NCBI GenBank assembly: GCA_030533445.1 | Contig: CM060073.1 | Coordinates: 37,341,428 to 37,405,427 of the forward strand | Source: Cyprinodon diabolis | Taxonomy: Eukaryota > Chordata > Actinopteri > Cyprinodontiformes > Cyprinodontidae | Reading direction: 5' to 3' | Length of the DNA: 64,000 nt | Translations under genes and position numbers: made by a program | Part shown: positions 12,401 through 22,985 of the stretch, one piece after another | Layout of the letters: each line of letters opens with the position of its first letter | Position numbering within the stretch: the first letter of the stretch is position 1 | The notes under the pieces: model-generated | What the model was told of the DNA's origin: nothing | The model's database searches: none | What the model saw: only the letters and a program-made list of their open reading frames with translations

Positions 12401-12990
12401 CACACTTCAGTTAAACAAGGTATTCCTATTAAAACAAATATTGGTTCTACATGTGACATAAAGACATTCAGTAATTAGCAAACCTCGGTATGCTCCAAAA
12501 CCAAAATTTAAAACATCTATTGCTGTGGGTACTTAAAAAAGATAAAAGTAAGAATGAAAACATATAATTTTAGAACATCATATATAAAAGGCATCAATTA
12601 TTTGTCAAAACATTTTCCTATAGTATTTTGCACATCTAAAGACTGAAATTTTTTTCGAAATACATCTTAAATTTAGTCAAGTTCAAGTCTAGCCTTAGAA
12701 TTTGAGTCTGGACCTCGAGAGAGCCATAAAAAAAAATTTGCTCTGAGCTACTTTTTTAAAATAGTATTTATGTTATTGGTAATCACACAGTTAGGAGGAA
12801 AACTGCCAAATCACTCTCATGTTATTTAAAGCCTCTAATTGATTTCCTGCCAGGATAAACCTGAATTCAGATCTATTAACATTCCCAAGGAAAAATATCC
12901 CTACCAGTTTTAACCATCAAAACCAAGGTTCCTATGGTGTGGTACGATATCTAGTATTAATTTTCATATATATATATGTTATATTTTCCT
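8493..12990. other. No gene recognised; contains a TA microsatellite
   Basis: No exon of known family was seen. Open frames up to 124 codons (8942-9316 plus, 11232-11588 minus) are within what AT-rich non-coding DNA gives by chance and show no motif. The only repeat noted is the TA tract at about 9375-9436. Confidence 0.5.
9375..9436. repeat. TA microsatellite, interrupted
   Basis: An alternating TA run of about 30 bases, then TGTACGTGTACG and another TA run. Confidence 0.9.
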
Positions 12991-12994
12991 CTGT

Positions 12995-13300
12995 GGTTGA
13001 AAAGTTTACATCTGATCTAATCTGACCAAAGCACCATCTTTAACATGTTTCAATTATTTACTTGTGGTAAACAGGTGTCTGGGGAGATCACTTGGTTTTG
13101 TTTCGACAATGGCTTAATTTTCACCCATCCATTTAACAGTAACTCCTCAGAAGTATTTATGAGCCTCTTGGCTGCACTGATAGATCATCTTTGTGCTAGC
13201 CCTGCCTATTTAGGGAGACAGTTTGGACTTGGTAGGTTTGTAGTGACAAACCACCAATGCATCAGTCCATCCATGCACAGTTTAATCCAGCTTTAAATTT
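12995..13300 (-). mobile_element. Tc1-like DNA transposon relic (minus strand)
   Basis: Read on the minus strand, this resembles part of a teleost Tc1/mariner transposase. On the plus strand the landmarks are CTAATCTGACCAAAGCACC near 13018, GAGCCTCTTGGCTGC near 13160, GGGAGACAGTTTGGACTTGG near 13213 and TAGGTTTGTAGTGAC just after. They appear in the order expected for the transposase start to middle, but with indels and no open frame. Terminal repeats are not identified. Confidence 0.65.
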
Positions 13301-13310
13301 CCTTACCACG

Positions 13311-15000
13311 CAAACATGTCTGCTGTGTCCATTGGTTTCTGGATTGCCATTTGTTCAATCACGTTAACAAACCTATGAGGTCTCAAAGAATAGCTTAATC
13401 TAAACTGAGGTTAAATGACACGCAGTTTGGCCTTACTTGATAATTAAGACTGCTGAATAAATCGTTTTCGTACTGCTTCCCAATTGCATGCTACTTTGTG
13501 TTAGTAACAAATACTAATTAAATATATCCATATTTGTGATAGTACCATTACAACATTTCTTTTTTAAAGTTAGGATGTATGATAACTTTTTTCAAGGCTC
13601 TCATCTATTGCAGGTTTTGTCTAAGTGATTGGTTGATGGGTGTGTACTAAAGGAAGAAGTGGCCAAATCGGAGGACTTACTAAAGAGTGAATACATAACG
13701 GCACACAAGGGCATGGCTGGATAACTAAGATGGAGATGAGATTCTAAAACCTAAATAAAATTAGGCATATATTAAAAGTGTCTCACTGAACATTGTTGAA
13801 CTTTCATTGATTGATTTAAAGTTCTGGATCCCTTTAGATATTCTCATTTCTTAGTCTGAAATGCAAGGTAGAGTTTAAGCAACAGTAGATAATACAAAGC
13901 CCCTAAGAAAGACTTTCTGTGGTGCAGGAGGAAAAAAAAAACCTACAATGAATCCCAGGCATATCTCTAGAGACGTACAATCAATTTAACCTTCAGTTTT
14001 TAAAGCAATTCATTTTAAAAGTGATACAATTTTTATCGTCATATGTTCTCAGAAAAGTGTGTCCTCTCTATTACTGCAGGGATAATTAATTTCATTATGC
14101 CAAATCCTCTAATTCAACCAAGCTAAGACTTAACAACGAAAAAAATTAAACTTATATTATTCATAATGAAATTTAAACACAATTCTCAATAGTTCTGTTT
14201 TCTCAATTTTTTTTTCTTTCATTATCTTGAAGTGACTTTGTTTAACTTAACAAAACTTTATAAAACTTTCATGCAAAACTATACTTAATTCCTTTTAAGA
14301 TTCCCCACATGACGATATACCTGGAGGCATCTGGAAATCCATGCTCTCTGCAGATGAGTTTAATTTGAAACTCTATTTTGAAGAGATCCCAACATGACAG
14401 TGTAATTCATATTCAATAAACAAAACTGTGTTAAAATGACATCAATTTGGAAGAATAATATAACTTTTAAAAAATAAAAACCTTTGGGCAGATATAAAAT
14501 ACATATAATCCTAACATAACATAAGATAACATAAGATTAGCCAACATTTCAGTTTTACCTTATGTTTTTTTATTGGTCTCATATACTATTTTAATCCTGT
14601 GTATTTTATGACTTTCTATTTTGTGTCGTTATCATCTTTCATTTGTATAACTAAGTGAAATATTTAATGAAATTAATAATCTTTTTATTAAAATTCTAAT
14701 TTAATGGATCTGTATTTTAGGGCTGTTATCTTAAGAGGAAAGCATATTCCTAAGTTCAAGGTGATCACTGCTGAGAACTTGTGAAGGATTTCCTTTTCAA
14801 AATTCTTCAAAGTACAATTTATCAAAGTATACTTAGCTTCACAGTCAGCAGATCCAAGTTACTATGACAATTAGTCACTGCAAATTGTAACTAACAGAAG
14901 AAAGACATAACACATGATAAGATTTGATATTTAGACCTATGTTAAAAATGTACAAAGAGTAATACATTTCAATTTAGAAATCTAGAAATTACTCTGCTCT
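13311..15000. other. No gene recognised
   Basis: Very AT-rich sequence. A short direct repetition of ATAACATAAG occurs near 14515-14535. No exon or further mobile element could be supported. Confidence 0.5.
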
Positions 15001-15004
15001 CATG

Positions 15005-15240
15005 GATATAGCTGTCGAGGCCTCCCCCTCTCACGGCTGCCCAGTCCCCTCTGCACAGGTCTCTCATGGTTCCCTGTTGCAGCTGGTGAGCCCATTGAGG
15101 GATGGCCTTGCGTCACTCCTTTAGGCTAGTCCTGGACAGGTACCACAAGGAAAACACGACCACCAGGTGATTGCAGATTAACCCTAACCCCAGGCCTGGC
15201 TGGGTGCAGTGTCCATGTGTCTGGTCGGGAGCATATCTAC
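15005..15240. repeat. GC-rich dispersed repeat fragment of unknown class
   Basis: The block with GAGGCCTCCCCCTCTCACG, CAGCTGGTGAGCCCATTGAG and CCCCAGGCCTGGCTGG stands out from the AT-rich flanks and resembles a sequence I associate with teleost retroelements. It lies upstream of the LINE remnant at 15.93-16.41 kb in the same direction and might be an older part of a related element. I cannot assign the family. Confidence 0.4.
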
Positions 15241-15409
15241 TGTTAGCGTGTTTAATGACTGATGAAGTTTTACCTGATTGATAAAGCTGAAAAAAATCTT
15301 TTTTTGGTGAACAAATTTACTGTTAGACCATGATATAAAGGGGGAGAGCTGAGTAGCGCTGTGGCTAGCTTTACTCAGTAGCTAACAGGTTAGCCTCTTT
15401 TAGTTGATG

Positions 15410-15640
15410 AAGATTCTCAGTCATCCAGGTCATAGTCATTCCATAACGATGGAACCAAACGACCCATTCATCGGTTACCATTTGCATGTTTCCTAGCAAT
15501 ACAAGGCTTTGTCTATATAAGACTCAAACTCACAGCGGTTCCAGACATTTGAATTGAGAAAGCTTCCTGGAGAGGTGGCGAAACGTTTTCAAATTTTGTA
15601 AACCAAGTCCAGTGGATTTTTTGAACTTTTACGGAACCTC
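15410..15640 (+). repeat. Interspersed repeat copy B (AAGCTTCCTGGAGAGGTGG family)
   Basis: Starts GATGAAGATTCTCAGTCATC and then contains the core GAATTGAGAAAGCTTCCTGG, GGCGAAACG, CCAAGTCCAGTGGAT and ACTTTTACGGAA. This is the same family as the copy at 5042-5191, where the closing segment CTGGATGACTGAGAACC is the inverted complement of this copy's start. Its own right terminus is missing; the sequence changes at about 15642. Confidence 0.65.
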
Positions 15641-15924
15641 TTTTAGCTCGCTCAGTTAGCCATATAAAGCTACACTACTTTTAACTTTGTGCCAACAACA
15701 ACCATTCATTTTCTACAAGCAAAATAACTGGATTTCTTTGTCTGAATTCTCTATGAAAGTCAATTTTAAGATGTTCTATTTGTCCTCCCCTATCTTCAGA
15801 TCAAGCAAAGCTCTGAGCAGATCTGACCACCGAAGCAGGTCTGGTACCTACGCCGGCTCCGGCGTTCCGGGTGATGTCATTCACCTCAATCTTTTTGTCA
15901 TAATGTGGGATTTGAACAGGGTGC

Positions 15925-16410
15925 TTTAGGAAGCTTGCCCAACCAGTCCATATGTGTTTTATGGACCTGTAGAAGGTATTCAACCGTGTCCTTCACTGTG
16001 TCCTGTTGAGGGTGCTTCAAGAGTACAGAGTCGCAGCACCTTACTAGGGACCATTCGGTCTCTGATGAGAATCACCTGGAGTTGGGAAGAGACTTCCTGT
16101 CTCAGGTTCAGGACTTCAAGTGTCTTGGGTTTCTGTTAATGAGTGAGGGGAAAATGGAGTGGGAAATCGATAGAAGGATCAGTGCAGCTGCTGCTATACT
16201 GCAAATGCTGCATCAGTCAGTTATGGGGAAGCAATAGGTGAGTGAAAAGGAAAAGCTCTCGATTTTCTTGGAGCACCTCTGGCTTCTCCAAGAGTAGGTG
16301 TCTGGGGAGAGGGATGTCTGTAAGTCACTCCTGTGACTACTGCTCCCATGACCTGGTCCCAAATGAAGCGGGAGACGATGAGTACAATGAGTTTGAGTAC
16401 AAGTAATTAC
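15925..16410 (+). mobile_element. Decayed LINE 3' end with reverse-transcriptase remnants
   Basis: Around 15958 one frame reads FMDL*KVFNRVLHCVL then LQEYRV, which corresponds to the DLEKAFDRVPRGVLWGVL...EYGVR block of a common teleost non-LTR reverse transcriptase, with in-frame stops. After a deletion of most of the polymerase core, 16115-16205 corresponds to the FKYLGVLFTSEGRMEREIDR region: here MSEGKMEWEIDRRISAAAA. The last part, near 16300-16400, matches the element's 3' end (TCTGGGGAGAGGGATGTCTG, GCGGGAGACGATGAGTACAA). It is non-functional. Clade (Rex1/L2-like) is tentative. Confidence 0.75.
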
Positions 16411-19400
16411 AGTAAGGACATGAGCTACTTATAGATAGTAAATTAAAGAGCGAAAGACATGTATAGGACGGAGGCTAAATAGATATTTGATTTTGCCTTT
16501 TTAAGAAAGTATCATGTGTGCCTTTGGAGAAGCTCTCAGCTAGTGCTTAATGAGTGTGTAAGCACAATTAGAAATGTATGCATTTGCTAGTGTTGCTTTA
16601 GAGCTATTTAATTGTACTCTGTTTATCTGAGAAAGTTGTGATCAAAGGTTATTACAAGCCTAAGCCTTATGCATCACTGAATTACTCACAGCCATTACTA
16701 TTAGCTACACAAAGTCTGAAATCGTTGACTTCAGCTCTTTCTAAATTATTATGATTTGGTCTGCAACTTATGTGACCCAGACAAAAGCATGATCTAACCT
16801 AAGCCAATCCTGGTCAGAGGTTAAAGACTGGTTCGCCAGAGTTTACCTACCGATTTCCTGCAACATTAGCTGAACATGAGCTGGCTGAGTAAAGAAAACA
16901 TTCAAATACATAGAAAAATAAAGACAACACACACTGACACACACACATTTGCTTGTGATCTTCCAATGAGACAGCCGACTTCCATCTCACCAAGCTGAAA
17001 AAACACTGGTGGGAGGACATGAGGTTCCTCCGAGTGGGCCTAGGTTTCCTTTTAAAGAATTTAGGCATACAAACACTCATCAGATGTGGTGTGCCAGTGA
17101 GTATGTGCATGTGTGCATGGTGAAGAAGTGCAGACAGCTAGAGTGTTTCATGGTCAGCAATGCGTGGATCAGGGAGGTGAGTATAGCAGTCTAGATGAAC
17201 TTAGAGCAGGATAGAGCCCTGGCATGTCACTGCATGTGTCAGCATGTTTTTATTTATTTTTTTCCATTGTAGGGACTTCTTTTTCATTTTTTTTTTTTGG
17301 CAGATCACTAAATGCATTTGGAAATACACTAATTTAAGAGAGGAAAGATCAAAGTCAGCTTCCAAGCAATCCAAAATTCATTCTTAATCCTAAAAGTTGG
17401 GTCAGTTGCATAGCTACTACTTACCATTTTTGAAATTGTGACCAGAATTTTTCACTATTTTAACTTGTGTTATAGAAAAATATGCAGAAAGCCCCGAAAT
17501 TGTAAACCACTCTAAAATAATAGCAGGGGGTGTATCAGCTTGTATACATAGTTGCAGATGAAATCAGAAGGAAGTCCCTTTCTGCAGTTCATTATGCTTA
17601 ATTACAGTTTTAAGCGGCAATGCTTGTACGAGAGCAGGGATGGTAATTAAAGTACAGGTAAGACATTAACTTACTTTTGTTAGCCATTAATCAGTGTTTA
17701 CATTCAGAGAGCTCTCTCTTTGTAATTAATAATCAGCTTGGACAATGAATAATCACCTAAGAGGAAGTTGTGTGTATGTGTGCATGCTTATGTATGTGCG
17801 TATTATTGGCAAAGGGGGTTTCCCACCTTTGAAACAGCAAACTCCTTGATTAAACAACCCATCAAAAAAAGATCATAGACTAAAACATCCTTTACACCCA
17901 GCATGGTATTTTCATTGCTCTGTTACTATTTGTCTAAAACGTGAATCATTTCCAAATAATTTGTTTAAAAAAATACATTGTCACCACTTTCTTTAGACAG
18001 AAAGAAACATATTATAATTGTATTTGATATTTGATTTATTGTCATCATATTAACTTGATTTAAAACTAAACCAAACTGTGTTAAAATATATTGTAATGGG
18101 AATGAACTGGGCTTGAATTTGATATTTGATTAGTATACAATTTTGTATAAAGTGCACTGAGATGATCTTAGTTGGTGACCTGTTCTATACATATGAATGA
18201 ACTAAAACTAAGCTATGAATAAATATCAAATCCCTATTTCTGTCTAATGAGTTTAATGAAAACACATTGGGATAATCCAAAACATCCTTATCTCTGGTAG
18301 TTGTACACACACTCAAAACATTCCTGAAACATGCAAGGGAAACATGTGAACAAGAGGACTGGTTCCATCATATTATGTTTAGTCTGATGTGCCAGGGCAG
18401 TGCCAAATGCCAAGCACTGACCTGACCATGTAAGATTCTCTCGTTTGATGGAAAAAGAGAGAATAAAATAAAAAACTTGGAAGATTGAGAAAATATATGA
18501 GAAAACAAACAAATAAAGGGGAAGTTAGCTTACAGAAAAAAGCTGTATGATACTAAATATTGTGGGAAAGCAGTAATATAGCATAGAATTGCACCGACAA
18601 TATTCAACATTTCCCCTTTGCCTGTTTTTCCATCTGTAGTTATGATATTTTAACATCTCTGTGACTTTCAGCATACTTTGCACCATCATCTCTATCAGTC
18701 TTACCATCCAACCCCCTGAATATACCACACTTTATAATGTTCATATTGTACACTGCAGTTCTAATGAAATGTTTCCCTCTGTTGTGCAGGTTGAATAAGA
18801 ATACATACAGGTTATCAATGTTAGTTTTCACTGTGCTTGGAGGTCAGATTTTCTAAGGTTTCAGAGATAAATGCAACAAGAAAGCACAATGATGTTCGAC
18901 ATCAGAGTGGGAGAATTTGAGGTCAACCTGCTCTAACTTTAGTTCTCTTTTCAAAGAGAACCTTTATATGAAGGTGGTAAAAGATGCATTTTCTGACTAA
19001 TTACACAGAACGCTAAATGACCTACGTACAACACATGATTGTTTTGATCTAAAAGTGAGAAATATGCCTAACCATCAAAAAATAGATTGAGCTCATTTTG
19101 GGTGTGACAAAGGTCTCAGATCTAAGTGTTAATTTAAAGATATTTGTAATGCAAGAAAATTTGATATCAGCAGATGCCTGCATGTCGATTTTTTTTTCTT
19201 ATCCTTTCAGATGATTGTTCCATACGTCATTCAGAAAAGTTGAAGGGCTTGAGTGTTCTTGATTTTGTTAACACTTTTTTACATAAAAACTGTGAAAAAA
19301 ATATAATTGTTTTAACACATAATGGCTCAAAACTAATAAGTGGAAGAATAAAAAAAACAAATATCTTAAAAGGTTGGTAGTAGTATGTTTTATGAATATT

Positions 19401-20860
19401 ATTGAATGACCCTATAAAGCTCCTTCCAACATTTTTCTCCAAAAGTTTGCTAGCATTTCGAAAACTATCTCAATGAACAAACATGGAGAACAAGGGAAGG
19501 AGAGAAGTACAAAAAAAGTCAGAGGAAGGGAAGCAAAAACTTAGGACTTTATCCCATTTTCCCATGATGCTGCAGAACCAATAGACATTAAATATTTTGC
19601 TAGCCCAGGGACGTTTTCAAATGAATCTGTCTGAACATATGCCATTCTCCACACCAGCCCCAGATTTGCCTCAGGCCCAGCTCTGCCTGGCTACACACAA
19701 GAGCAGCAGTTCACATTGCGATGTGAGCCCCTATATATGTGTGCATGCATGTTGGGCATGACAGCAAGGATTCACCGGTTTATTTTCTGTTACTGAGAAG
19801 CTTTATCTTTAGCCCCAATTACTAACACTTACACATTCACACAGGAAAACACCATGGCAACAGAGACAACAGCAGCCATGGTGGCATTTGGCTTGACTGA
19901 AGTTCTGTTCCACGATGCCCTGACAGCCTTCCCTCAACCCTCTCTCAACCTTGTCACCTCTGTTGCTCTGCTGTAACTCTCACCACAATGGCCGCTGCCT
20001 GTGAACCTGCCAGGCTGCCAAGGACACAAAGATGACTGAGGCAACCTTTGACATCAGAGGCTGCCACCAAAAGACCAGAGACAAGCTGAGTTGGCAGCTC
20101 TCTTAGTGGGCTAGAGACCCAGATCTTTTCAGCCCAGTTAAAGTAGCAGGAGTCAACATAACACAAGTCAATAGTGCACACATACCAAAATGATGCCGTG
20201 TCAAACAGCAGTGTGTTTGGACAATGTTGGCCATGGCAAAAGTTTTAAAAAACGGTGACCTCACTACTTTGGCTGTACTGCAGCTGTCACTTGAGTGACG
20301 GCAGTCACTGAGATGTAGAAGTCAGGAAAGGAAAGGAAAATGACATTTGAACATGAAATAAAGCAGTGATTTTGTACTGAGCGCTAGATGACATTTCAAG
20401 GAGCTGATTCACTGGTAGATGCTTAGGCTGCCCACCCACACTGCTCCATGTGTAACAAGCCGTTTTCAGTTAAAGAGATGAGATAGCAATGTTAGAGATG
20501 TACTCACAGACATGGGGAGCATGTGTAAGATGACCTATACATTTACTATGATGGCAGTGAGGAGCTTTGAGGGGAATAAAATTACAAGGTATGAACCATA
20601 GTGGGGATGGAAACGGTGAATGAGAGAAGAATGTATTCAACCCTTCAGACCTTTTTATATTTTGTTTGGGAGTTGTTGTGATATACCACCATACAGGAGA
20701 GACAAATTGTGGAGTGGAAGTCAAATTATATGTCATTTTCAATAGGTTTTACAACCTTTTTTATCTCCTTTAACTCGCCATCTTGTAGAGCCAACTTTCA
20801 ATACGCTTAAAGCTGCAGTTCAGGTCTCAACCATCTCTGTAAATTGGATGTAGAGTGTTT
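16411..20860. other. No gene recognised; candidate regulatory tracts
   Basis: No exon with known homology. The tracts 16480-16740 and 17540-17770 are complex, non-repetitive and rich in TAATTA/ATTA homeodomain-like words. They are treated as conserved non-coding candidates in the findings, not as called elements. The rest is AT-rich sequence with small open frames. Confidence 0.45.
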
Positions 20861-20869
20861 CTAAACAGC

Positions 20870-21205
20870 AATTGAATTCTGATCTGATCATTTACTGCAC
20901 TATTTGGACATATAGCTATATGGCTTAAACTAAAGCATTCCAATGTAACTCTGGCTGTAGGCACTGGGTCAGCATCTTAGAAGTTAGACCTGTTTCCTTT
21001 CCCGAATGTTCCCCAGCCAAGTTTTTTCCATGACCACTGTGCATTTAGCTATATCCATTCATATTTCCATAAGCTTTTAATAGCTTACCTTTCACTACTG
21101 GAGACACAAATACCCAAAGCAAGATGTTCCCCCATGTGTCACAGTGGGTAGAGTGTTCATAATGATGTGCAGTGTCAGCTTTTTAATTGTTTTAATGTAG
21201 ATTTA
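20870..21205 (-). mobile_element. Tc1-like DNA transposon relic (minus strand)
   Basis: On the plus strand, AAAGCATTCCAATGTAACTC, TGGCTGTAGGCACTGGGTCA and, later, GATGTTCCCCCATGTGTCAC, GTGGGTAGAGTGTTCATAAT and GATGTGCAGTGTCAGC appear in the same order as the complement of the central transposase region of teleost Tc1-like elements. Large parts between them do not match. No open frame survives and no ends were found. Confidence 0.6.
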
Positions 21206-22900
21206 TTTCGCAATTTTACGATAAGTCATGGGGTGCATAACTAACATATTCTTCCAGTTAAGTTGGGTATTATTGCAGCATGTTTAAAGTCACCATATGC
21301 TTTCAGTATATCCTGCTGTCCCTTTAAGACCTGTCTGTTTAGGTAGCCATGTATACGGGACCAGAGTAAAGTTTCATGATGAATCTTTTAAAACTAAGCA
21401 TCATGTTATCTCTATTTTCCTAACATGGAGCTATTTGTGTTTATTGCAGAAAGCTTAACTAAAAGCTAAAATAGTTTTGGCTGCAATGTAAAAATTTTAA
21501 GGTAAAGCAAGGAAAGTGTTTGAGATGTCAATATAGCAAATGGTGAATAGGAGCCGAGTTCATCAGGGGGCTTGGAGAAGGTATAACAGATAATGCTGCT
21601 TCCTGTTTAAGGCTTGACTCTTCCCTATGGTTTAAACTGTGTGCATATCTAAATGTGTGTTGCTCTTCAGATGACATCACAATCATCATCTCTTACCAAC
21701 AGTCATGTTGGGGATTACAGCTTTCATCCCTAATCCTACATTAAGGACACATTCTCATGATAGACATGAAATCATCAAGGCCAGTGAACCGCAGAGAGGG
21801 TGCGAGGACAGGAGGCCAAACACCACAAGAGGGGATTAATACAGGAGACAGAGTGGATGATGAAAAAGATGAAGAACATTCTGTGAGAAATTCTCTGTGT
21901 ATCCTTGTTTAAAAAAAAAAATCTTAGGATTCTGAGTGTAAATGATCATTCTAAGTCAGCTCTGATAACTTGGGCTTATGAGACTGCCTTAGATGACACA
22001 AACACAAACAGAAATACAAACAGATATAAAAAAAAATGAATAAAAACTAAACCACTTTCTATTGCAAAGAGAAGTTAGAACCAATAGATGCAATTAACTC
22101 AAAAATAATTAATATACATTCCAGATTTCAATGCATTGTTATTCTATTTCAGGTTTTTATACTGGATAATAGCAAATACATAAGGAGCGCCTGACCCCCT
22201 TATATGCAATGTGCACTATTACTTATCATTTATTACACCATTTACATAAAAGGAAAACATATTTTAATCAAATCCATAAAACCATTATTTTAAAGTCGAA
22301 GCAGCTGGGGCAGTTTAACAATTTATTGTTGTTGGTTATACTTAATGATTTAGGGTTGAAAGTCCTGCATCTTTAGTTCCACTTTCCCAAACTCCCAAAC
22401 AGATTTATAGTGACCAAGTTAAAATAGAACAAAAAATGTCCATGGATGTTTATTGGTAAGACAAATATTTCAAACACACAAACTGTTTATCAAAATATTT
22501 GCACTCAACTACATTGGGAAATCCCACAATGTGTCATATCGCTACAGGTTCTTCCATTTGATATTCAGGAAAACTATATGCGATGACAATTTTAAATCTG
22601 GTTAGCCTATCTAAAACCCTTTAAAGTTGCCATTTAACACCCTTTATTTCTGCAAATGTGGTGCTAAATAGCCAACTACACTCATTAAGTTGTACTGTAC
22701 ATATTGTAGCAATCGTCTTCAAAGGTCACTAAATGCAACCTTGACTCACATTTACTTACAAAATCATTTTTGCTACATGTATATAATATTGTGTTACACC
22801 AATGTTTTTAAACTGATTAGGTTTCTTACCCAGTATTAACAGCACTTCAGAGTTTATGTTTCAAAAGATGCTGTTTAGATGCAGAATATTAGATTATTAC
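21206..22900. other. No gene recognised; intron next to the YCCNW exon
   Basis: This is intron sequence downstream of the donor at 22900 on the minus strand. Nothing beyond AT-rich sequence was seen. The next FAM172A exon was searched for by its expected residues and not found. Confidence 0.55.
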
Positions 22901-22985
22901 CTGCAGAAACTCGGGGGCAATCTGGCAGCATGGGCTCAAGCTGAGTGTCCAATGGCTCAGGACTCGATACCCAGTTACAGCAGTA
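22901..22985 (-). CDS. fam172a: FAM172A (ARB2A) internal coding exon with the CCNWVSS and [11 protein letters not shown] motifs
   Basis: An internal exon of 85 bases: 28 codons plus the first base of a Gly codon, so it leaves phase 1. The acceptor is TTCTTTCTTACAG before 22985 and the donor is GTAATA after 22901. The translation starts [14 protein letters not shown] and ends [11 protein letters not shown]. It joins without a gap to the DWMQQ end of the 29668-29784 exon, so no coding exon is missing between the three. In mammals the protein continues after SAG with a Thr-Asp-Arg-His stretch and a basic C-terminal tail. That part was not found between 1 and 22900 and probably lies outside the window. 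Confidence 0.94.
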
